From NCBI GenBank assembly GCA_910577875.1, contig CAJTNY010000009.1:1-57009 (forward strand): a stretch of DNA of 57,009 nt. Direction: 5' to 3'. Made by a program: the position numbers and the translations under genes. The stretch's first letter is position 1. Every line of letters starts with the position of its first letter. Of the stretch, positions 1 through 8,960 are shown one piece after another. The notes under the pieces are model-generated. The model saw nothing but the letters and a program-made list of their open reading frames with translations, was not told where the DNA came from and did no database searches. This DNA comes from an uncultured Christensenella sp. (GTDB lineage: Bacteria; Bacillota; Clostridia; Christensenellales; Borkfalkiaceae).

Positions 1-41
1 GTATGTGCTAAACTATTTGTGATGTTATTTTGCTCTGGCAT
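1..41 (-). CDS. 5' end of an unidentified gene running off the left edge
   Basis: Only the first 13 codons (MPEQNNITNSLAH) are inside the window. The start is supported by a strong ribosome site (GGAGG, eight bases before the ATG). The ribosome site lies in the 3' arm of a long inverted repeat, which suggests translational control. Too little protein is visible to name a family. Confidence 0.5.
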   Translation of the reverse strand, partial: MPEQNNITNSLAH

Positions 42-51
42 TATAATTATC

Positions 52-112
52 CTCCGTTTGATTTTTCTTTCTGCAACTGGCAGGTCGCAGTTTTATTTTA
101 AATCAAACGGAG
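52..112 (-). promoter_or_regulatory. Inverted repeat that would sequester the ribosome site of the left-edge gene
   Basis: Two perfect 13-base arms (52-64 and 100-112) enclose a 35-base loop that contains a smaller CTGC/GCAG hairpin. On the minus-strand RNA the 3' arm contains the GGAG of the ribosome site, so folding would hide it. On the plus strand the same stem is followed by seven T and would be a good intrinsic terminator. Either a regulatory leader or a terminator for antisense transcription. Confidence 0.5.
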
Positions 113-146
113 TTTTTTTGTCTTGTTTATCGGTTAACCTCTTTTG

Positions 147-169
147 AACCACGCGACTATCGCGTGGTT
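147..169. other. Short GC-rich hairpin
   Basis: Nine-base arms (AACCACGCG and CGCGTGGTT) surround a five-base loop. Followed by TTTTCG on the plus strand. No gene on that strand would use it; it sits between the terminator of the 65-residue gene and the leader of the left-edge gene. Confidence 0.4.
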
Positions 170-183
170 TTCGTTATACAAGA

Positions 184-213
184 AATAACGCCGTGTACAT
201 ACACAGCGTTATT
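184..213 (-). terminator. Intrinsic terminator after the 65-residue gene
   Basis: Stem AATAACGC/GCGTTATT with an inner GTGT/ACAC extension, starting 13 bases after the stop of the upstream gene. The T-run is short. Confidence 0.55.
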
Positions 214-225
214 CTTTCGTTTGGA

Positions 226-423
226 TTAAGAATTGGATTCAGGCTGAGTCATAGACTCGGTCATCTGTTCCAGTTTTTCGAGCTTAGTGTCGATTAACTT
301 TTCCGCTTTCTTCATTAAATCGTCCTGATTTTTCTTTACAAGATTGCGAAGCTTGCAGTTATTTGCGACCATAAGCGCACCGCCCGCCATACCGAGGGCG
401 ACACCTAAAATAAACTTCTCCAC
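226..423 (-). CDS. Small YtxH-like envelope protein, 65 residues
   Basis: The N-terminus (FILGVALGMAGGALMV) is one glycine-rich membrane segment, followed by a charged helical tail of about 45 residues (KKAEKLIDTKLEKLEQM). This is the general layout of small YtxH-type envelope proteins, but there is no specific family signature and the function is unknown. The start is GTG with a good AAGGAG ribosome site. It is separated from hydA by a repeat-filled gap and is followed by its own terminator. Confidence 0.65.
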   Translation of the reverse strand: MEKFILGVALGMAGGALMVANNCKLRNLVKKNQDDLMKKAEKLIDTKLEKLEQMTESMTQPESNS

Positions 424-504
424 TTTTTTCTCCTTGTGTGAGAGGTGAAACCTCTTATTTACAGTATGGGAAAACAGATAAAAGTTTATGATTGTAAAAA
501 TCTG

Positions 505-606
505 TAAAGCCTTACGCTTTGCGGCGTATCTTTATTACTTTACCGTAAAACAATATTCTTCACTAGTCAACTTAAAGCCTTACGCTTTGCAGAATACTTT
601 TTTATT
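505..606 (+). repeat. Paired hairpin repeat, locus A
   Basis: Two direct copies of a box beginning TAAAGCCTTACGCTTTGC at 505 and 573, period 68. Each box starts with the inverted repeat AAAGC-CTTAC-GCTTT. The sequence between the copies ends CTAGTCAACT, closely matching the corresponding CTCGTCAACT of locus D. The stem base change relative to other loci is compensated on both arms. This fills the gap between the 65-residue gene and hydA. Confidence 0.7.
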
Positions 607-610
607 AAGA

Positions 611-2326
611 TTAATATTTTTCTCTTTTTACATAGGTAGTATGCAGAAGTTCGTGTGCCTTATGGCTGTTAGGCGAGCCGAAGTATTCTTTGTAAAGGAG
701 TCCGACCGCGGGGTTTTCGTGCGAGGTGCGTACTTTGCTGTCTGTATCGTAATCGTAAAGAGCCTGAGCACGGATGGCTTTCAAATCGATATTGTTTCGT
801 ACTTCGTCGTGAACGTAGGGTTGACCGCCACCGTTTATACAGCCGCCTCTGCAAGCCATAATTTCTATGAAAGTATAGTTCTTATCTCCGTTTTTTACCG
901 CTTCGATGATTTTTCTCGCGTTACCGAGACCGCTTGCTACAGCTACACTGACGGTTGTTCCGCCGATGTTGTATTCGGCTTCCTTTATGCCGTCTGTTCC
1001 GCGCACTTCTTTAAACTCCAAAGGTGCGCCGCTTCCGCCCAGTTTATAAGCCGCCGTTCTTAAAGCCGCTTCCATAACTCCGCCAGTCGCGCCGAAAATC
1101 GCGCCTGCGCCGCTCGCGCCCTCGAACGGGGAATCAAACTTGCTGTCGGGCAAATTAACAAAATCGATTCCTGCTTCCTTAATCATTTTAGCAAGTTCAC
1201 GAGTTGTTATAGCCGCGTCCGTATATCGTCCGAGCTCTTCGCGGGAAACCTCGAATTTCTTTGCCGTACAGGGAATTACCGATACGACGTAGAGATTATC
1301 GGGGTTTATTCCGTGTTTCTCGCAGTAGTAAGTTTTCAGAACAGCGGAGAACATTTCCTGCGGAGATTTGCAGGTTGAGAGATTAGGTAAAATTTCGGGG
1401 TAGTAATGTTCCGCAAACTTAATCCAGCCCGGGCAGCAGCTCGTGAACATAGGAGTTGCTCCGCCGTTTTTAAGCCGAGACAAAAGCTCGTTTGCCTCTT
1501 CCATTATGGTAAGATCGGCGGTAATGTCCATATTGAAGCATTTTACGTCTCCGAGCTGTTTGATTGCCGTGACCATTTTGCCCTCTGTATTAGTTCCTAC
1601 GGGCAAACCGAACGCCTCGCCGAGAGTGGCTCTTACCGACGGCGCAGTATAGAAAACAACTTGTTTATCAGGATCGACTATAGCGCCCCATACGTCCGCA
1701 ACAGAGCTTTTTTCGTAAAGCGCGCCTACGGGACATGCGACTATGCACTGACCGCAGTTTACGCAAGGGGTAAACGCGAGAGATACGTCGTAAGGCGAAC
1801 CTATCTCTTTAGCGTAACCTCTGTTCTTAGGGCCTATCGCGCCGATAGTCTGCTGAGTACAAGCCGCTACGCAACGTGTGCACATAACGCATTTACTGTT
1901 ATCCCTTACGACCGACGCGGAAAAATCGTCGATAGGTTTAAGGTCGTGGTCGGTGCCGAACGCGTCCTCTTCCGCGTTGTATTCTAGTGCGAGTTTCTGC
2001 AATTCGCAGTTCATAGAACGCACGCAGCTTAAACATTTCTTTTTATGAGTGGAAAGTATGAGTTCGAGCGTCATCTTTCTGGACTGTCTTACTTTGGGCG
2101 TATTCGTGCGTACTTCCATTCCCTCGGAAACAGGGTATACACACGCAGCCACAAGCCCCCTTGCGCCCGTAGCTTCTACAAGACACATACGGCAGGAACC
2201 GACGCACTGTACGTCTTTGAGATAGCAAAGGGTGGGAATTCTTATATTTGCGGCTTTTGCCGCCTGTAATATAGTCGAACCTTCGGGTACGCTCACGGGC
2301 ATACCGTTAATCTTTAAATTAATCAT
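611..2326 (-). CDS. hydA: [FeFe] hydrogenase catalytic subunit (HydA/HndD type)
   Basis: Reduces protons to H2 in the cytoplasm with electrons from the HydB/HydC partners. Of 571 residues, the N-terminus carries a [2Fe-2S] ferredoxin domain (C34, C45, C48, C62), then the His-Cys cluster site (H94, C98, C101, C107), then two [4Fe-4S] motifs (C146-C156 and C188-C198). The H-cluster motifs are TSCCPGW (295-301), IPCTAKK (351-357) and MACRGGCINGGG (from 490). All cluster ligands are present, so it should be active. It is the last gene of hydC-hydB-hydA, 11 bases after hydB, the arrangement of trimeric NAD(P)-linked, electron-bifurcating enzymes; bifurcation itself is inferred from the family. It ends without a heterodimer-type small-subunit gene. 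Confidence 0.95.
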   Translation of the reverse strand: MINLKINGMPVSVPEGSTILQAAKAANIRIPTLCYLKDVQCVGSCRMCLVEATGARGLVAACVYPVSEGMEVRTNTPKVRQSRKMTLELILSTHKKKCLSCVRSMNCELQKLALEYNAEEDAFGTDHDLKPIDDFSASVVRDNSKCVMCTRCVAACTQQTIGAIGPKNRGYAKEIGSPYDVSLAFTPCVNCGQCIVACPVGALYEKSSVADVWGAIVDPDKQVVFYTAPSVRATLGEAFGLPVGTNTEGKMVTAIKQLGDVKCFNMDITADLTIMEEANELLSRLKNGGATPMFTSCCPGWIKFAEHYYPEILPNLSTCKSPQEMFSAVLKTYYCEKHGINPDNLYVVSVIPCTAKKFEVSREELGRYTDAAITTRELAKMIKEAGIDFVNLPDSKFDSPFEGASGAGAIFGATGGVMEAALRTAAYKLGGSGAPLEFKEVRGTDGIKEAEYNIGGTTVSVAVASGLGNARKIIEAVKNGDKNYTFIEIMACRGGCINGGGQPYVHDEVRNNIDLKAIRAQALYDYDTDSKVRTSHENPAVGLLYKEYFGSPNSHKAHELLHTTYVKREKY

Positions 2327-2337
2327 CTCCGTTCACC

Positions 2338-4230
2338 TCACTTTTTCTCTATCGCGCCGAATTTACAATGCGCGATGCACTGCCCGCACTTTATGCACTT
2401 TGCAGTGTCTATGACGTGAGGGCTCTTTACTTCGCCCGAAATAGCGTTTACGGGACAGTTACGTTTGCAAAGCGTACAGCCGCGGCATTTATCGGGGTCT
2501 ATATTATAGCTGAGCAGAGATTTACATACGCCCGAAGGACATTTCTTGGCGTAAATATGTTTCATATATTCGTCGCCGAAATGCTCCATTGCGGAAAGTA
2601 TGGGATTGGGCGCGGACTGTCCGAGTGCGCAGAGCGACGAACTCTTCATATGCCTTGCGAGGCGTGAAATCTTATCTAAATCTTCGGGTTCGCCCTTACC
2701 CTCGGTTATCTTCGTCAAAAGGTCCAAAAGACGCTTTGTGCCGATACGGCAGGGAGCGCATTTACCGCAACTTTCGTCCGCCGTAAATTCGAGATAGAAC
2801 TTTGCAATGTCGACCATACAGGTATTTTCGTCCATTACTATAAGTCCGCCCGAACCCATCATAGAGCCTATTGCGGTTAAATTGTCGAAATCCATTCCTA
2901 TGTTTATATGCGTAGCGGGAATACAGCCGCCCGAAGGTCCGCCCGTTTGCGCGGCTTTGAATTTTTTACCTTCGGGGATACCTCCGCCTATATCGTAAAT
3001 AATCGTTCTCAACGGAGTTCCCATAGGAACTTCCACAAGTCCGACGTTATGTATCTTTCCGCCGACTGCGAAAACTTTGGTCCCCTTGCTTTTTTCCGTA
3101 CCTATCGAAGCGAACCATTGCGAGCCGTTCAAAATAATCGGCGCGATATTCGCCCAGGTTTCGACGTTATTGATTACGGTGGGTTTTGCGAAAACTCCGC
3201 TCTGTGCGGGGAAAGGAGGTTTGGGTCTGGGTTCGCCGCGCTTGCCCTCGATACTCGCTATTAGCGCGGTTTCCTCGCCGCAAACGAAAGCACCTGCGCC
3301 CAAGCGCACTTGAATATCGAAATCGAAACCGCTTCCGAGAATATTTTTTCCGAGTAGCCCCAACTTTCTTGCCTGTTCTATCGCTATATTCAGTCTGTCA
3401 ACTGCAATAGGATATTCTGCGCGTACGTATATGTAACCTTCCTGCGCACCTATCGCATAACCCGCGATAGTCATAGCTTCCAGCACGGTATGCGGGTCGC
3501 CTTCGAGAACCGAACGGTCCATAAACGCGCCCGGATCGCCCTCGTCGGCATTACAGCAAACGTACTTGACATCTCCTTTCGCTTCGCGCGTGAACTGCCA
3601 TTTCAGTCCCGTAGGGAAGCCCGCGCCGCCGCGTCCGCGGAGACCGGAAGCTTTAATCTCGTTTATAATCTCGTCTGGCGTCATTTCCGTAAGAACTTTT
3701 GCAAGTGCGGAATAATCTCCAGCGGCGATTGCCTCTTCTATACATTCCGCGGCTATAACTCCGCAGTTTCTGAGCGCGATACGCATCTGATATTTATAGA
3801 AAGGAATTTCCGCAAAGGGAATTACGCTTCCGTCCTCATGAACGGTTTCCGCATACAGGAGTTCTTTTACTATCTGCCCGCCTTTTATCAGATGTTTTTC
3901 CGCAACCGTCTTTGCGTGTTCGGGAGTCATCTGCGAGTAAAATGCGCCTTCGGGATAGACTATCATAATAGGTCCGAGCGCGCAAAGTCCAAAACAACCA
4001 GTCTTGACGATTAGAACGTCTTCAATGCCGAGTTCTTTAAAACTTTTTTCAAGCTGTTCTATTACTTGCAACGAGTGGGACGAAGTACAGCCCGTACCGC
4101 CGCAGACAAGCACCTGTTTTCTGTAAGCGGTGTTCAATGCAAGCTTTTCGGCCTGTTCTCTTACGATTTTTCTTACGTTTATCAAATCCGCTTTTTCAGC
4201 CGCCAATTTTTTAAGCTGTTCGCAAGTCAT
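2338..4230 (-). CDS. hydB: NuoF-like flavoprotein subunit of the hydrogenase (HydB/HndC)
   Basis: Binds FMN and NAD(H) and links the NADH pool to HydA. Order: N-terminal thioredoxin-like [2Fe-2S] domain (VCGGTGCTSSHS, then TGCFGLC), a complete NuoF core (GRGGAGFPTGLKW, the FMN/NADH region CNADEGDPG and GAGAYVCGEET-like GAGAFVCGEETA, and the ESCGKCAPCRIG cluster site), and a C-terminal two-[4Fe-4S] ferredoxin domain (CRGCTLCKRNC, CIKCGQCIAHC). The 630-residue length and three-part layout match HydB rather than complex I NuoF. It starts 12 bases after hydC. Confidence 0.94.
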   Translation of the reverse strand: MTCEQLKKLAAEKADLINVRKIVREQAEKLALNTAYRKQVLVCGGTGCTSSHSLQVIEQLEKSFKELGIEDVLIVKTGCFGLCALGPIMIVYPEGAFYSQMTPEHAKTVAEKHLIKGGQIVKELLYAETVHEDGSVIPFAEIPFYKYQMRIALRNCGVIAAECIEEAIAAGDYSALAKVLTEMTPDEIINEIKASGLRGRGGAGFPTGLKWQFTREAKGDVKYVCCNADEGDPGAFMDRSVLEGDPHTVLEAMTIAGYAIGAQEGYIYVRAEYPIAVDRLNIAIEQARKLGLLGKNILGSGFDFDIQVRLGAGAFVCGEETALIASIEGKRGEPRPKPPFPAQSGVFAKPTVINNVETWANIAPIILNGSQWFASIGTEKSKGTKVFAVGGKIHNVGLVEVPMGTPLRTIIYDIGGGIPEGKKFKAAQTGGPSGGCIPATHINIGMDFDNLTAIGSMMGSGGLIVMDENTCMVDIAKFYLEFTADESCGKCAPCRIGTKRLLDLLTKITEGKGEPEDLDKISRLARHMKSSSLCALGQSAPNPILSAMEHFGDEYMKHIYAKKCPSGVCKSLLSYNIDPDKCRGCTLCKRNCPVNAISGEVKSPHVIDTAKCIKCGQCIAHCKFGAIEKK

Positions 4231-4242
4231 ACTCTCTCCCCC

Positions 4243-4731
4243 TTAATCCTTTATATACTTGTCGAGAATACCCGCGACGTCTTTTGCAGTAAGCTTGCCG
4301 TAAACTTCGCCGTCGACAATCATAACGGGCGCAAGCCCGCAAGCACCTACGCAACGGCAACTTTCTATGGAAAATTTTCCGTCGGGCGTACTTTCCCCGC
4401 AGGAAATTCTGAGTTCTTTTTCAATTGCTTCCAACACCTTATCCGAACCTTTAACGTAACAAGCCGTACCCAAACATACGCTTATTCTGTGTTTGCCCTT
4501 AGGCGTCAGCGAAAATTGCGAATAAAAAGTCGCAACCCCGTAGACCTCCGCAAGCGGTATATTCAACCGCTCCGCGATAACGGTCTGTACTTCCGCGGGA
4601 AGATATCCGTAGATATTCTGCGCCTCGTGCAGAACGGGCATCAATGCGCCCGCTTCTCCGCTGTGAGCCCGAATGCAGTCAAGCAGTTCGTTCATCTGCT
4701 CCGCCGTTCCCTCAAATTTGTTCTTTGACAT
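4243..4731 (-). CDS. hydC: NuoE-like [2Fe-2S] subunit of the hydrogenase (HydC/HndA)
   Basis: Thioredoxin-fold electron carrier, first gene of the hydrogenase operon. About 162 residues. Cluster ligands are visible in SVCLGTACYVKG and SCRCVGACGLAP; the AEVYGVATFYSQF stretch is typical of NuoE. Two ATG codons lie in a row; the second (4731) has better spacing from AGGAG, so I start there. A 12-base palindrome lies just upstream in the leader. I could not identify a clear Rex operator or a convincing -35 element. Confidence 0.93.
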   Translation of the reverse strand: MSKNKFEGTAEQMNELLDCIRAHSGEAGALMPVLHEAQNIYGYLPAEVQTVIAERLNIPLAEVYGVATFYSQFSLTPKGKHRISVCLGTACYVKGSDKVLEAIEKELRISCGESTPDGKFSIESCRCVGACGLAPVMIVDGEVYGKLTAKDVAGILDKYIKD

Positions 4732-4751
4732 CATAAACTCCTGTTTTTATT

Positions 4752-4763
4752 GCGATTAATCGC
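4752..4763. promoter_or_regulatory. Perfect palindrome in the hyd operon leader
   Basis: GCGATTAATCGC lies about 20 bases before the hydC start. It could be an operator or a small RNA hairpin. It does not match the usual Rex site (TTGT...ACAA). Confidence 0.3.
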
Positions 4764-4862
4764 TATTTTAATACTGATTATTTTATCATAAACACACGCA
4801 AAAATAAACTGTTTTCGACAAGTTTTTACAAATTAAATAAAGTAAATTTTTGGGATGAAACG

Positions 4863-4896
4863 ACAAGTCCCCGACGTTAAACCGTCGGGGACTTGT
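4863..4896 (-). terminator. Strong hairpin terminator after the lipoprotein gene
   Basis: Perfect 14-base arms, ACAAGTCCCCGACG and its complement, around a six-base loop, starting eight bases beyond the stop. The following T-run is poor, so termination may be partial or serve both strands. Confidence 0.65.
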
Positions 4897-4904
4897 ATTT
4901 ATGT

Positions 4905-7103
4905 TCAAAGACGTATTTCTTCTTCGATTTCGACTTTTTCACCGGGAACGCCGCTAAGAACGCCGTCTACCGTGTTGGAGTAAAGCGAGCCGCTCATATG
5001 CATTTCTACTTTGGTAAGCGCGCTGTTATAGCTCACGTTGGATTGCGGATTATCAACCGGTTCACGAGTCAGATATACTCTGTAATCGGTTTTCATCTGC
5101 CATACGTTGAGATATAATTTTAAATTAATAACGTCGACTACCTCGTATTCGTTTTTATCTATATTGAATTCAACACATTCGATATCGACAGTAAAACTGC
5201 CGTCTTCCGCAACTTCTATCAAAGAGTTATTCTCGTCGTAAAGATTTACGCCGGTAATTTCGCCGTCTACTATAATAAGCGCCGCGGAAACAATCGTTTC
5301 TCTTGCATTTTCGATTCCGAGATTGTCAGCAATAATATACATATTATTCAGACTGCCGTTATCTTCTTCGGTCCAATAATAATTGTAATAATTAACTTCG
5401 TTCGAGCCGATATCTTCTAGCGTATACGCAGAAGAAGCCAGTTTAAAGCCGCCGTTGACAACCACAGAGGACGAATATTCGAAGAAAGTCAGATTTTGGA
5501 CTTCGACTTTTCCGAGTTCATCGTTAAAAATAGCATTGAAAGCAACACTCTGGCTAGTAGAAGAATATTCGCAACCGATTACTTTCATACCTTTCACCGT
5601 ATAACCGTCAAGAGAATATTCGAGTTTGAAATTTTTAAGCGAATAAGTCGATGTCGTAGGAATGCCGATACGATAATCCATCATTACGAAATGCCCCAAA
5701 TCCTTATCGAAACGAGAGACTTGGGTTTCAATGTCGGGCTTGGTTAACGATACATTAAACTCCGTCTGAGTTATATTCTCGGTGAGTTTTCCAAAAGACG
5801 TCTTTATATCTTTAACGGAAGAACCAGAATATTTCAAAAGAGTTTCTATTGTGGTTTTATCAAGAGTATTGTTCAAAGAAATTGTTACGGGGCTATTATT
5901 TCCCTCACATAAAGCCTTTAAGAACTTATTTATTAATTCTTTAAGTTCATTCGAACTTACTATTTTAACTATATAACCGTAAACTGTTGAATTCGCTTCG
6001 GGCTCAACAATATACGACAAGACGTCTATGCCCATTGCTTCGAGGATTTCCCCGACCGTCGCTCCGTCCTCTGTTTTCATAGAGGAAATCTCATCAATTG
6101 CTGTTTTGATTGATTCATATACATTCTCCGGCGTAGCCGTCGAAGTAAACGCTTCTATTAAAGACTTTATCGTTTTATTGGAAAGCACGTCGCCTATCGT
6201 AGTATTTTCGTCGATTACGTCAAGGAAACTCTTTATGCACCGAACTACATTGTAAACGGCTTTATTGAAGTCAACGGTAGCTTTGCCGTTTTCATACGTA
6301 ACAGCGCCCAATGAGTCGGCTATGAGAATATTCGAAAAGCTCGTGGCGGGCACGAACAGATTCTGAACGGCGTCTTTGACATTAAATTCCAGCCCTGGAT
6401 ACATCTGCGTTACTTTTTCAATCAACGCATTTACAGCGTCTTTAATCGCTTCTGCGTTTCCGCCGTCTCCGACGAGTTTATCGAACGTTCCGATGAAATC
6501 TTCTTCTATGTTTCCGTCCCAGTTAAAAGTTATGCCGGAAAAATCGGTAATATTCGAATCCTCTCCGCTTCCGCTGTAAGTAAATACATTCCAATCGCGG
6601 AGAAACGCGTAAAAATGCTCTTGCGTCTTACTCTCGTCAGTTTCGGTTTTACCGTTTTTTGTCACGCTCTCGGACATATTAGTGTTTGCAGAATAAGAAA
6701 AATCGCCGTCGCCGTTTGTAACGTTCAATTTAGCGTCTGCGCCGATTTCATCGGTATTTTTACTAACGTACAAATATCCGTCGTCGAGTTTCCCGCCTTT
6801 TTCGTCAACGTGATAACTGTTGACGTTATCTTCACATTTAACAGATACGTCAAAGCTTGCGTATTCGGTTTTCTGCGTAAGAACTGAATTCAGCAACGCC
6901 ATTACTTCCGCGCTGCCGCCGCCGAAATCAAAAGTCCAGTCTTTTAAAGCTTGATTCCCGGGTTTTCCCGGTGTTCCCGACTCTGAATTGTCGGGCGGAA
7001 TTTTATTACCGTTTTCATCGCCGCAACCGGCAAAAGCCGCTATGGCGAATATCATAACGAAAGCAACCATTACAGACGCTAACGTTCTGAAAAGTTTTTT
7101 CAT
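4905..7103 (-). CDS. Large secreted lipoprotein of unknown function, 732 residues
   Basis: The N-terminus is a clear lipoprotein signal: MKKLFR, a hydrophobic stretch, then lipobox FAGC with the lipidated cysteine at about residue 27, then a GTPG/KPGN linker. The mature protein is acidic and rich in Asn, Ser and Thr, with no cysteine clusters, repeats or motif I recognise. Part of it (residues 120-450) looks alpha-helical; the C-terminal 250 residues look like beta-rich extracellular material. Starts at ATG after GGAG with a TTGACA promoter upstream and ends at a hairpin terminator, so it is a single-gene unit. Surface anchored; ligand unknown. Confidence 0.8.
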   Translation of the reverse strand: MKKLFRTLASVMVAFVMIFAIAAFAGCGDENGNKIPPDNSESGTPGKPGNQALKDWTFDFGGGSAEVMALLNSVLTQKTEYASFDVSVKCEDNVNSYHVDEKGGKLDDGYLYVSKNTDEIGADAKLNVTNGDGDFSYSANTNMSESVTKNGKTETDESKTQEHFYAFLRDWNVFTYSGSGEDSNITDFSGITFNWDGNIEEDFIGTFDKLVGDGGNAEAIKDAVNALIEKVTQMYPGLEFNVKDAVQNLFVPATSFSNILIADSLGAVTYENGKATVDFNKAVYNVVRCIKSFLDVIDENTTIGDVLSNKTIKSLIEAFTSTATPENVYESIKTAIDEISSMKTEDGATVGEILEAMGIDVLSYIVEPEANSTVYGYIVKIVSSNELKELINKFLKALCEGNNSPVTISLNNTLDKTTIETLLKYSGSSVKDIKTSFGKLTENITQTEFNVSLTKPDIETQVSRFDKDLGHFVMMDYRIGIPTTSTYSLKNFKLEYSLDGYTVKGMKVIGCEYSSTSQSVAFNAIFNDELGKVEVQNLTFFEYSSSVVVNGGFKLASSAYTLEDIGSNEVNYYNYYWTEEDNGSLNNMYIIADNLGIENARETIVSAALIIVDGEITGVNLYDENNSLIEVAEDGSFTVDIECVEFNIDKNEYEVVDVINLKLYLNVWQMKTDYRVYLTREPVDNPQSNVSYNSALTKVEMHMSGSLYSNTVDGVLSGVPGEKVEIEEEIRL

Positions 7104-7206
7104 TTTTATTCTCCTTCGCCGAAAGTCAAAATTAATATAACAATTAATGCACGTTTAAAAACACTAAGAGGACATACCTCTATGTATTTCGGCTGTTTAT
7201 ACTGTC

Positions 7207-7235
7207 ACTTTACTCTTTACTAACACATTTGTCAA
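7207..7235 (-). promoter_or_regulatory. Promoter of the lipoprotein gene
   Basis: TTGACA (7230-7235), 17-base spacer, TAAAGT. Good -35, weak -10. The leader to the ATG is about 100 bases, with no obvious riboswitch fold. Confidence 0.45.
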
Positions 7236-7312
7236 GTGTTTGAATATGCATTAAATTTCCACGTACCCGAATTAAATTAAATAATATTTTTCAAATAAAG
7301 AAATTTTTTCTC

Positions 7313-7357
7313 TAAAAGCCGCCCCGTTTCACTGTTAATCCTACGGAACGGCTTTTA
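7313..7357 (-). terminator. Terminator after the NSS transporter
   Basis: Arms TAAAAGCCG and CGGCTTTTA enclose an inner CCGT/ACGG pairing. Lies just beyond the stop at 7374. Confidence 0.55.
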
Positions 7358-7373
7358 ACAAGCAAGATTGAAA

Positions 7374-8894
7374 TTAAGAATGCGAAAACCTTTTCCGTCT
7401 TAAACGCTGTTGTTTCCGCCGCATTTTCGGGCTTACAAAACCGCAAATTATGAAACCGGAAGCAAACACTATAATACTCAGCGCCCAGCCGAACACGGCT
7501 TGCATCCAGAGCGGATAACCGCCGTACAACCCGCCGTTTACGAATATGAGATGGTACACGCCCCACATCGTCAGACAGGACAGCGCGACGGGACTTAAAT
7601 ATTTAAGCGAGAACACGAGAGGTCTTGCCGGCATTTTGAATTTGCCGGTATAGCGGTTTATCTCTCCCGCAAGATTTACCGGCTTTGCGTACATTCCGAG
7701 AATAAAGCATTCCGCTATCCCTAAAATAAGAATATTGAAATAATTTGCAAAGTGGTCCGCTATATCCAACGCGCAAGCGGCGACGGGAGTCGCAAATACG
7801 ATACATATTCCCGCGCCGACCGCGCTGAGTATACCGACGAGTTTTTTCTTATTCAAATCAAATTTATCTGACAGAGGATTCGCCACGGCTTCAATCATAG
7901 AAACCGAGGATTGCAACGCCATCATACCGAGCGATAGATAGAACAACACCCCGACTATCGAATTCAATACCACGTTGCCCTCGCCGAATACGAGCGCGAT
8001 AGCCGCAGGATATACCATAAATGCGGTAACTATTCCCGACTGTGAAATTTCGCCTTGTAGTCCGCAGCCGTAAAGCGTAGTGAACAACACCACAGACGAA
8101 AGTATCGACACGAAAAAATCAGCAAACGCGATAATAAGACTATCGCGGAAAACGTTGGTTTTTTCAGGTAGATACGCGCCGTAAGCCGGCATTATACCCA
8201 CGAGAACGGAGAGTGAGAAGAAAACCTGACCCACTGCGTTTATCCAGAGTTCCGCATCGCCCAAAGCCGTTAAATCGGGAACGAACAGCGCGTACAGCGC
8301 TTCCCCGCTGTTTTCATATAATAGACCTCTGCCCGCGAGAAAGAAAAGAAGAACCAACGGTATCAAAACAGTAAATTTAGCGGTACGAGAAAGAGAACCC
8401 GCCCCGCCTCTGAGACAAAGGTACATCAATACCCAAGCCAATATTATGCAAACTATAACGAGAGGCGACGTCTTTTCACCCAGAACCTGAGTAAAAAAGT
8501 ATTCGCTTGTCTGTGTCTGAGTCATCGAAGAAGCGGATTTGCAAAGCGGTACGATTTTTATAACCATCGCGATAATCCAGCCTAAAATTCCCGCATAGAG
8601 CAGAGCAACAGCCAGAGAATTAAAGCACGAAGCCCAGCCGAGCGGTTCGGTTTTTTTGTTCAGGCTAGCCAGACATTTCGGAGAACCGCCGCGGAATTTT
8701 CTACCGAGCGCGATTTCGGCGTTCAAAACGGGTATACCGATGAGTATCATAGCGACGATATATATTAAAAGAAACGTACCTCCGCCGTACTTCGCGCAAA
8801 GCCCCGGGAAACGCAAACTGTCGCCGAGTCCAACCGCCGCGCCCACGCAAGCAAGTATAAAGCCTCCCCTCGATTTAAATCTTTCCTGTGCCAT
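7374..8894 (-). CDS. Neurotransmitter:sodium symporter (NSS/SNF family) transporter
   Basis: Sodium-coupled importer, probably of an amino acid, in the cytoplasmic membrane. 506 residues with about 12 hydrophobic segments. The N-terminal signature is of the NSS type: GAAVGLGDSLRFPGLCAKYGG, where many members have GLGNIWRFP; the N-to-D change near the sodium/substrate site is notable. The substrate cannot be read from sequence. The ATG at 8894 has no ribosome site; TATATT lies six bases upstream and a terminator hairpin just before that, so the message may be leaderless. Confidence 0.88.
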   Translation of the reverse strand: MAQERFKSRGGFILACVGAAVGLGDSLRFPGLCAKYGGGTFLLIYIVAMILIGIPVLNAEIALGRKFRGGSPKCLASLNKKTEPLGWASCFNSLAVALLYAGILGWIIAMVIKIVPLCKSASSMTQTQTSEYFFTQVLGEKTSPLVIVCIILAWVLMYLCLRGGAGSLSRTAKFTVLIPLVLLFFLAGRGLLYENSGEALYALFVPDLTALGDAELWINAVGQVFFSLSVLVGIMPAYGAYLPEKTNVFRDSLIIAFADFFVSILSSVVLFTTLYGCGLQGEISQSGIVTAFMVYPAAIALVFGEGNVVLNSIVGVLFYLSLGMMALQSSVSMIEAVANPLSDKFDLNKKKLVGILSAVGAGICIVFATPVAACALDIADHFANYFNILILGIAECFILGMYAKPVNLAGEINRYTGKFKMPARPLVFSLKYLSPVALSCLTMWGVYHLIFVNGGLYGGYPLWMQAVFGWALSIIVFASGFIICGFVSPKMRRKQQRLRRKRFSHS

Positions 8895-8911
8895 ATGTCT
8901 AATATATTAAA

Positions 8912-8944
8912 ACGGCTTCTTCCGTATACCTCGGGAGAAGCCGT
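8912..8944 (-). terminator. Terminator between the 92-residue gene and the NSS transporter
   Basis: Arms ACGGCTTCT and AGAAGCCGT, then TTTTAATATATT. It separates the glcK-rex unit from the transporter. Confidence 0.7.
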
Positions 8945-8960
8945 CTTTATTTTGTTAAGC

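Noticed and set aside
488..1063. Plus-strand open frame of 191 codons
   Set aside because: It is antisense to hydA and contains the repeat; no ribosome site and no protein family. hydA motifs are complete on the other strand.
4740..4860. Rex operator upstream of the hydrogenase operon
   Set aside because: No TTGT-type half-sites facing each other with the right spacing; only an unrelated GCGATTAATCGC palindrome.
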